DNA of 64,000 bases from Erythrophleum ivorense (taxonomy: Eukaryota; Streptophyta; Magnoliopsida; Fabales; Fabaceae), in NCBI GenBank assembly GCA_026724425.1, contig JAIUCV010000005.1:41575784-41639783 (forward strand), given 5' to 3'. A program made the position numbers and the translations under genes. Under the pieces are notes generated by a model. The model saw only the letters and a program-made list of their open reading frames with translations, had not been told where the DNA came from and did not search any database. Shown here piece after piece: positions 59,480-64,000 of the stretch. The stretch's first letter is position 1. Every line of letters starts with the position of its first letter.

Positions 59480-60206
59480 TCTTGATATGGAATCAATTTT
59501 GAATCTTTATTTTGCCATTCTCTAATTACTTGATAAATTATAAAGGCTGAGTCACTAAAAGTTTCCAAACTCTTTATACCAATAACTATCGCCACATACA
59601 AACTATTGATAAAACTTCATATTCGGCTATGTTATTGGCACATTCAAACCCTAGCTTAATGGCAATTGGAGATTGGTTTCCTTTAGGGAATACAATCTTG
59701 ACCCTGATGCTATATCCATGTGCATTAACAGTGCTGTCAAAATACATGTTCCATTTCTCTTTATTGCCATTTCTATCATCTTTATCATCCTTTATAGTGA
59801 ATATGTTTTCATTAGGGAAACGAAAGTCCAATGGCTAATATTCATCTAAAAGGTTCTTTACCAAGTGATCTGCTATGATACTTCCTTTAACAGACTTCTG
59901 AGTTATGTTCTTTACATCGTACTTAGATAATATCACTTCCCACCTCAAAACTCCCCTAGTGACTTATGGATTCTCAAAGATATATTGCATGGGATCCATT
60001 TTAAAGATTAACTAGGTGGTGTAATAGAGTATGTATTATATTACCTTAATTGCTTGGTCATCTAGACTAGCCCAAAACAAGTCCTTTCTATCAACGAATA
60101 GTGTGTTTTACATTCATTAAACTTCCTGCTTAAGTAGTAAATTGCTTCTTCCTTCCTTCTAGAAACATCATGTTGCCCTAATATAGCACCCATTTTCCTT
60201 GGTAAG
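59480..60206 (-). pseudogene. Ogre/Tat RNase H and second (archaeal-like) RNase H
   Basis: From 60206 down: remains of the first RNase H (LFWASLDDQAIKVI, then MDPMQYIFENP near 59970-60000, WEVILSKYDVKNITQKS near 59890-59945). The open block 59586-59831 has WNMYFDSTVNAHGYSIRVK and ECANNIAEYEVLS, the second RNase H that characterises Tat/Ogre elements; the catalytic FDG is FDS here. Several stops are present. The first domain is truncated at its N-terminal side by the LTR starting at 60207. Confidence 0.78.
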
Positions 60207-60349
60207 TGTAACACCATAAATTTCTAACTTCCCTCATGCTATCTCTATGCCTTATGCCATGTATTTCACAAGGAAACAAGAAAAATAACATTAAAATAAT
60301 GAATGTATTTCGCATTATGTAGCGGATAAATTTTCATTTGGTGTCCCAT
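60207..60349 (-). mobile_element. Edge of a minus-strand LTR, interrupted by the second Tekay copy
   Basis: TGTAACACCATAAATTTC at 60207 matches the left edges of the LTRs at 8677 and 51737. After 143 bases it is interrupted by the Tekay LTR at 60350, so the rest should lie beyond the window. The flank GTAAG (60202-60206) is its predicted target copy. Confidence 0.75.
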
Positions 60350-63107
60350 TGTAACAACTAGGAAAAAAAAAGAAAAGAAAAGAGAAAAGAAAAGGAAAAG
60401 AAAAGAAAAGCTGAAAATTTTTGAAGGCTGAAAATTTTCTAAATCTGCTAGCTATAGCCTAGCTATAGCGAATGTACCTGTTCGCTATAGCGAGAAATGG
60501 GCTAGCTATAGCGAGAGTGCCTTCTCGCCATAGTGAAAATGCTTTTAGCTATAGCGAGTGCGGGCATCCCATACAAAAACCAAGGAGTTGCTTACTGTAG
60601 CGAGAGTTATAACGAAAGAGAAGGTCTGGGACTGATACGAGCTCGCCGTAGCGAGGGTTATGGCTCGCTATAGCGAGGGTTAGTCTGAAAAAGCGTAAAA
60701 AAAGAGATTTTGACTTTTTAAAAGCTTCCAAACTTTCCTTTCTCTTAGAACCGACTTAAGCTTCGACCAAGGAGAGAGAAAAGGGCTGTGGAGAGAGAAA
60801 GAGACCTAGAGAAGGAAGGAGAACAAGCAAAGAGGTCATTAATCTTGAGATTTCCATAACTTTCCTCTTTAGCATGCTATTCTTCTCTCTTTGTCATCTC
60901 TTTCTATGGTTTTGGAAGTTGATTTGGGTTTGGTTCAGAAGAGGGAAGTGAAAAATTACTCAAAAATAAGGGTAGAACTCATATAACTTCACTTCTTCTT
61001 CTTTGCTTTCTTCCTTGAGAGCTTGAGAGAGGAAGGAGAGTGAGTAGAGTTCTAGAGAGAGAATCCCTAGCTTTTTACATGTGTAGGCGGGGTTTACTTT
61101 GATAAAGAGCCCCTTTAGCTTTGTGAGAGTTTATTTGAGTTATGAGAGAATAATCCTATGCTCTTTGTTGTGCTTAGGCTCAAAAGAAGCAACTCCATCT
61201 AGTTGTGAGTGTAAAATCCAGACGGGAGAAGAGAAATTGAAAGGAAAGATTTGTGTTAGCTGATAAGGTAGCTCTCTACTCTTTCTTGTTGCACTTTTGG
61301 ATGTGTATAGTCATTGTATGCATGCGTATGTGCTTGTATGATAAGATATGCCATTGATGTTGCCTTGATGCATTGGTACCAATATGTTCATGATATGAAT
61401 TGTGGAAATTGCTCAGGTGAGGTGGTGCCGAAAGTCCCTTGAGACGGGTGAGGTGGAGCCAAAAGTCCCTAAACCAAGGGTGAGGCCAACCCAAAAGTCC
61501 CAAAGCTCGGGTGAGGCTAGACCGAAAGTCTCTAGAGCCTGTTCTTGGTATTGATATAATATCATGGCATGAAACACATATATTGTGTCATTGTGATTTG
61601 TTTGCATGCTTTGACTGGTTTATATATCTTGATTGCTTCTTGAATGAGTATGAGCTATTGAGATTCCCTGAATCTCACCCCTTTCCCTCTCCCATCTTAA
61701 TATCATGGGTGGAGCTCAAGGAGAATCAAGTGCACATCAAGGAGTCTAGTTGAGAATGTTTAGAGAATTGTGTAGTCTTTTAGTTCTTTTATTGTAAAGA
61801 GGTGCCAAAATGAATATGCACCTATTATTTTTGAGTTGTAAATATATGGGCAAATGTAAACATATATATAAATGATGTATGAACCATGTAAAGAGCCAAA
61901 GTAATGAGAATGTGAAATTTGGCCCTTTTGTGGCTTACATGTGATAGTGTATTTTATTCCGTAGCATAGTGATTTTGAACTGTATGATGACTTGGATCAC
62001 TCGAGTAATTCATATATGCTATGTTTGTACTTTCAAACTTGCCCAAGAGATACTAGAACATGTAGGAGGCCATTTAGACCCATTTTGAACCAAATGGGGT
62101 GCCAAAACTGCCAATTGTGTGAGCTACGTCAAAGTATGACTGGATAAGCTCTTCTTGATATGAAATTTGGTATGCATCTAGAGTCTATTGAGAGCTTCTT
62201 GAGAAGCTATAGTGGGTAATATTTAGAAGTCTAGGGAATATTTGGTGAATTGTTGAAATTGGGAAACTTTAATGGTTTGGTCATGGTACTGTGCAATAAA
62301 TCCGAAAATGAATCTATGTCATCTATGGACCAAATGGTGCCCAATTGTCATGAAATTTTATGAGCATAAACTAGATATCCACAATGATCTATACCAACTA
62401 GAAGCGACCTCAATTGGAGGTCTGTAGAGAGAAACGACTTGCTGAAGTTCTGTATCAGCCCCAGGGAAGTTTCTGACCTTCGTTATTGTTCCATCAGTTT
62501 TCGAGGTCCAAGAGCTCCTGAACTGATCTGGACTTATTTTTTTCCTCTAGTTAACATCTGTAGCTTTCCAAATTGGTATAGTTTTCCCAGATTGTATTTT
62601 TTTGGAATTAATTACGAATTTTCAAAGTTCATGACAGTAAACTGCACCAGTATCAGGGACAGCCAGACCTCTATCTCATTTTTTATGTCAAAGATGGTCC
62701 AAATGCTGAGATTGTGGTTGGGAGTTATTTTTAGTGTGAAGTTAACATCCAAAGATTTCCAGAGAGCTATGATTTGCTTGATTTCCATTTTTCTAGAATT
62801 AGTTATGATTTTCCAAAGTTAGAGCCAAAAATCTGACTTATGGGCTCATTTGAGAAATTGCATTTTCTTGGTTTTTTGGCTTCATATCTGTGGTTTATGA
62901 GTTGTTTGAGACTATTTACAAGTTGCATAAATGTTATTTGAGTAGAGAATATGAATGATGGGTTTGCAGGACCCACGGGGCAAAATATGACCAGATTAAC
63001 CTCGACTTAAAGTAGTGTAATACCACGGTTTTGGTCATTTTCCTGGGAAATCATATGGAATCAGCCTAGAGGGAGATGAATTGGAGTTAAGATAATATGG
63101 TGTTACA
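60350..63107 (+). repeat. 5' LTR of the second Tekay copy
   Basis: 2758 bases, TGTAACAAC to GTGTTACA. It contains the AAGAAAAG-rich start, the palindromic array (about 60446-60680), the AAAAGTCC block (about 61415-61535) and the hairpin (61659-61677). The length agrees with the first copy's 3' LTR without its nested insertion. Confidence 0.93.
60446..60680 (+). repeat. Palindromic motif array in the second Tekay LTR
   Basis: About nine TCGCTATAGCGA / TAGCTATAGCGA-like motifs. The 21-base triplication seen at 21828 is absent. Confidence 0.85.
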
Positions 63108-63111
63108 TTTT

Positions 63112-63123
63112 TGGTATCAGAGC
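63112..63123 (+). promoter_or_regulatory. Primer binding site, initiator Met tRNA
   Basis: TGGTATCAGAGC, four bases after the LTR end, the standard site for priming by initiator methionine tRNA. Confidence 0.92.
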
Positions 63124-63272
63124 AAAGGTTCAGGCACTTTTGCTCGATGTTGGGCTCTTGAATGGTATGATTTGCTTGTGTTTGGTGTGACTTGCCATGA
63201 AAGTGGTAACATTCATATGCATATGTGCTTGTGCTATGATTGTGAACTGAAGATTGCTACTTCTTTTCAGAC

Positions 63273-64000
63273 ATGGTTGAGACTAGATGGGGCAGGGGTA
63301 GAGGCAGGCCGCCCAGGGCTCAGAGAGCTGAGCCAGAGGTTCCTATTGGGCCTGAAGATCCTCTGCGAACTATCATGGAGAGATTAGATCTGTATGAGGC
63401 CATGATGGGCCAGCATCAGGAGATGTTGGAGCAACAGAGGTATATTGCCCAGCAACAACATGATATGATCATGCACCTACAAGATACCCTAACCATGCAA
63501 GAAGAAGCCAGGAGGGAAGCCTCTGTACCTCAGCCATCCACATCTGGCATGCCACCTGCACATCCCCAAGAGCCTGTGGTAGCTCAGACCCAGACGCCTA
63601 TCTAAAAACTGTTGAAGCAGTTCAGGCAAAACAATCCACCCACGTTTGACGGGGAGTTGGATGCGGATAAGGCGGAGGTTTGGGTTAAGGAGCTAGAGAA
63701 AATATTTTTGGTGATGGATTGTACCACCGAGCAGAAAGCTCAGCTAGCCACTTTCATGCTACAAAAGGAAGCTGATAGATAGTGGTGTAGCACGAAACCC
63801 CTGATGGAGACCAAGGATATACAGATAAATTGGAAAAGTTCCTTGGTCGAGTTTTATGAGAAATATTTTCCTAGTTCGGTAAGGAAAAAGAAAGAGATGG
63901 AGTTTATGAGTTTGAGGCAGACAGACGAGATGAGCCAATATGTGGCCAAGTTCATGGAGTTGTCTCGGTATTCCTCTTACCTCCAGAGGTATGATGATGA
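63273..64000 (+). pseudogene. Tekay gag, N-terminal part, inactivated
   Basis: Starts MVETRWGRGRGRPP at 63273, equivalent to 17101. Open for 110 codons with a Gln-rich probable coiled coil (residues 45-75), then TAA at 63603 where the first copy has CAG. The reading continues through the gag core (VMDCTTEQKAQLATFML, then EFYEKYFPSSVRKKKEMEF). A second stop, TAG near 63780, stands where the first copy has TGG. Relative to the first copy, 6 bases are missing in frame near 63935. The gene runs past the window end. Confidence 0.9.

Larger units (their letters stand above)
46843..60206 (-). mobile_element. Ogre/Tat-type gypsy element, 3' half, minus strand
   Basis: Read from right to left: RNase H, second RNase H, integrase (60206 to 58123), a nested solo LTR, the last codons of pol ending TAA at 51642-51644, a long untranslated region with tandem repeats, a purine tract, and the 3' LTR (49084 to 46843). 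The 5' half lies right of the window or was lost; another LTR interrupts the RNase H at 60207. The clade is inferred from the duplicated RNase H, integrase sequence and the TGTAAACACC LTR start. Confidence 0.75.
60350..64000 (+). mobile_element. Second Tekay copy, cut by window end
   Basis: 5' LTR, primer site and the start of gag, collinear with 14362-17900. It is better preserved at the primer site and gag start than the first copy. The 3' part lies outside the window. Confidence 0.92.

Overview
The window is a gene-poor, AT-rich stretch of plant nuclear DNA built almost entirely from nested transposable elements. The plant assignment rests on a chromodomain-bearing Ty3/gypsy (Tekay/Del-type) element, an Ogre/Tat-type gypsy element, an integrated caulimovirid-like pararetrovirus, a plant mobile domain (PMD) pseudogene and a PIF/Harbinger-like MITE. 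A dicot seems likely, but the species cannot be told. No intact host gene, rRNA, tRNA or CRISPR array was found.

Left to right. 1-1461 is the end of a minus-strand LTR. 1935-3660 is a decayed PMD pseudogene. 3661-8676 is unassigned AT-rich DNA holding two doubtful minus-strand exons. 8677-12565 is a minus-strand solo LTR. 12566-13302 is low-copy-looking sequence with one more doubtful exon. 13312-14217 is a MULE-like inverted-repeat element. 14362-28081 is a complete but dead Tekay element (LTR, PBS, gag-pol, PPT, LTR; target-site duplication TTATG). Its 3' LTR was split by a solo LTR (23325-26936; duplication CATAG).

The middle is a deep nest. A non-autonomous DNA transposon (inverted ends at 28488 and 45382) was invaded by a minus-strand solo LTR (29329-45142; TTTTG). 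That LTR was invaded by a plus-strand solo LTR (32152-36392; CTTCT), which carries a MITE (33176-33689; TTA). The same minus-strand LTR also holds a pararetrovirus-like insertion of about 8 kb (36694-44838) with viral pieces scrambled at one end.

The right third is a minus-strand Ogre/Tat element: 3' LTR 46843-49084, a repeat-rich 3' untranslated region, and pol remains at 51642-51736 and 58123-60206. It is split by a solo LTR (51737-58122; GAAAG) that itself holds a solo LTR of another family (53236-56187; TTTGG). At 60207 a further minus-strand LTR begins, and a second Tekay copy (60350 to the window end) is inserted in it.

Nothing here looks functional. The useful signals are the exact target-site duplications, which order the insertions; short-motif arrays and a conserved hairpin shared by diverged LTRs; a gene-conversion-like patch between the two LTRs of one element; stop codons that look like methyl-cytosine decay; and a viral integration that ends next to the viral primer site.
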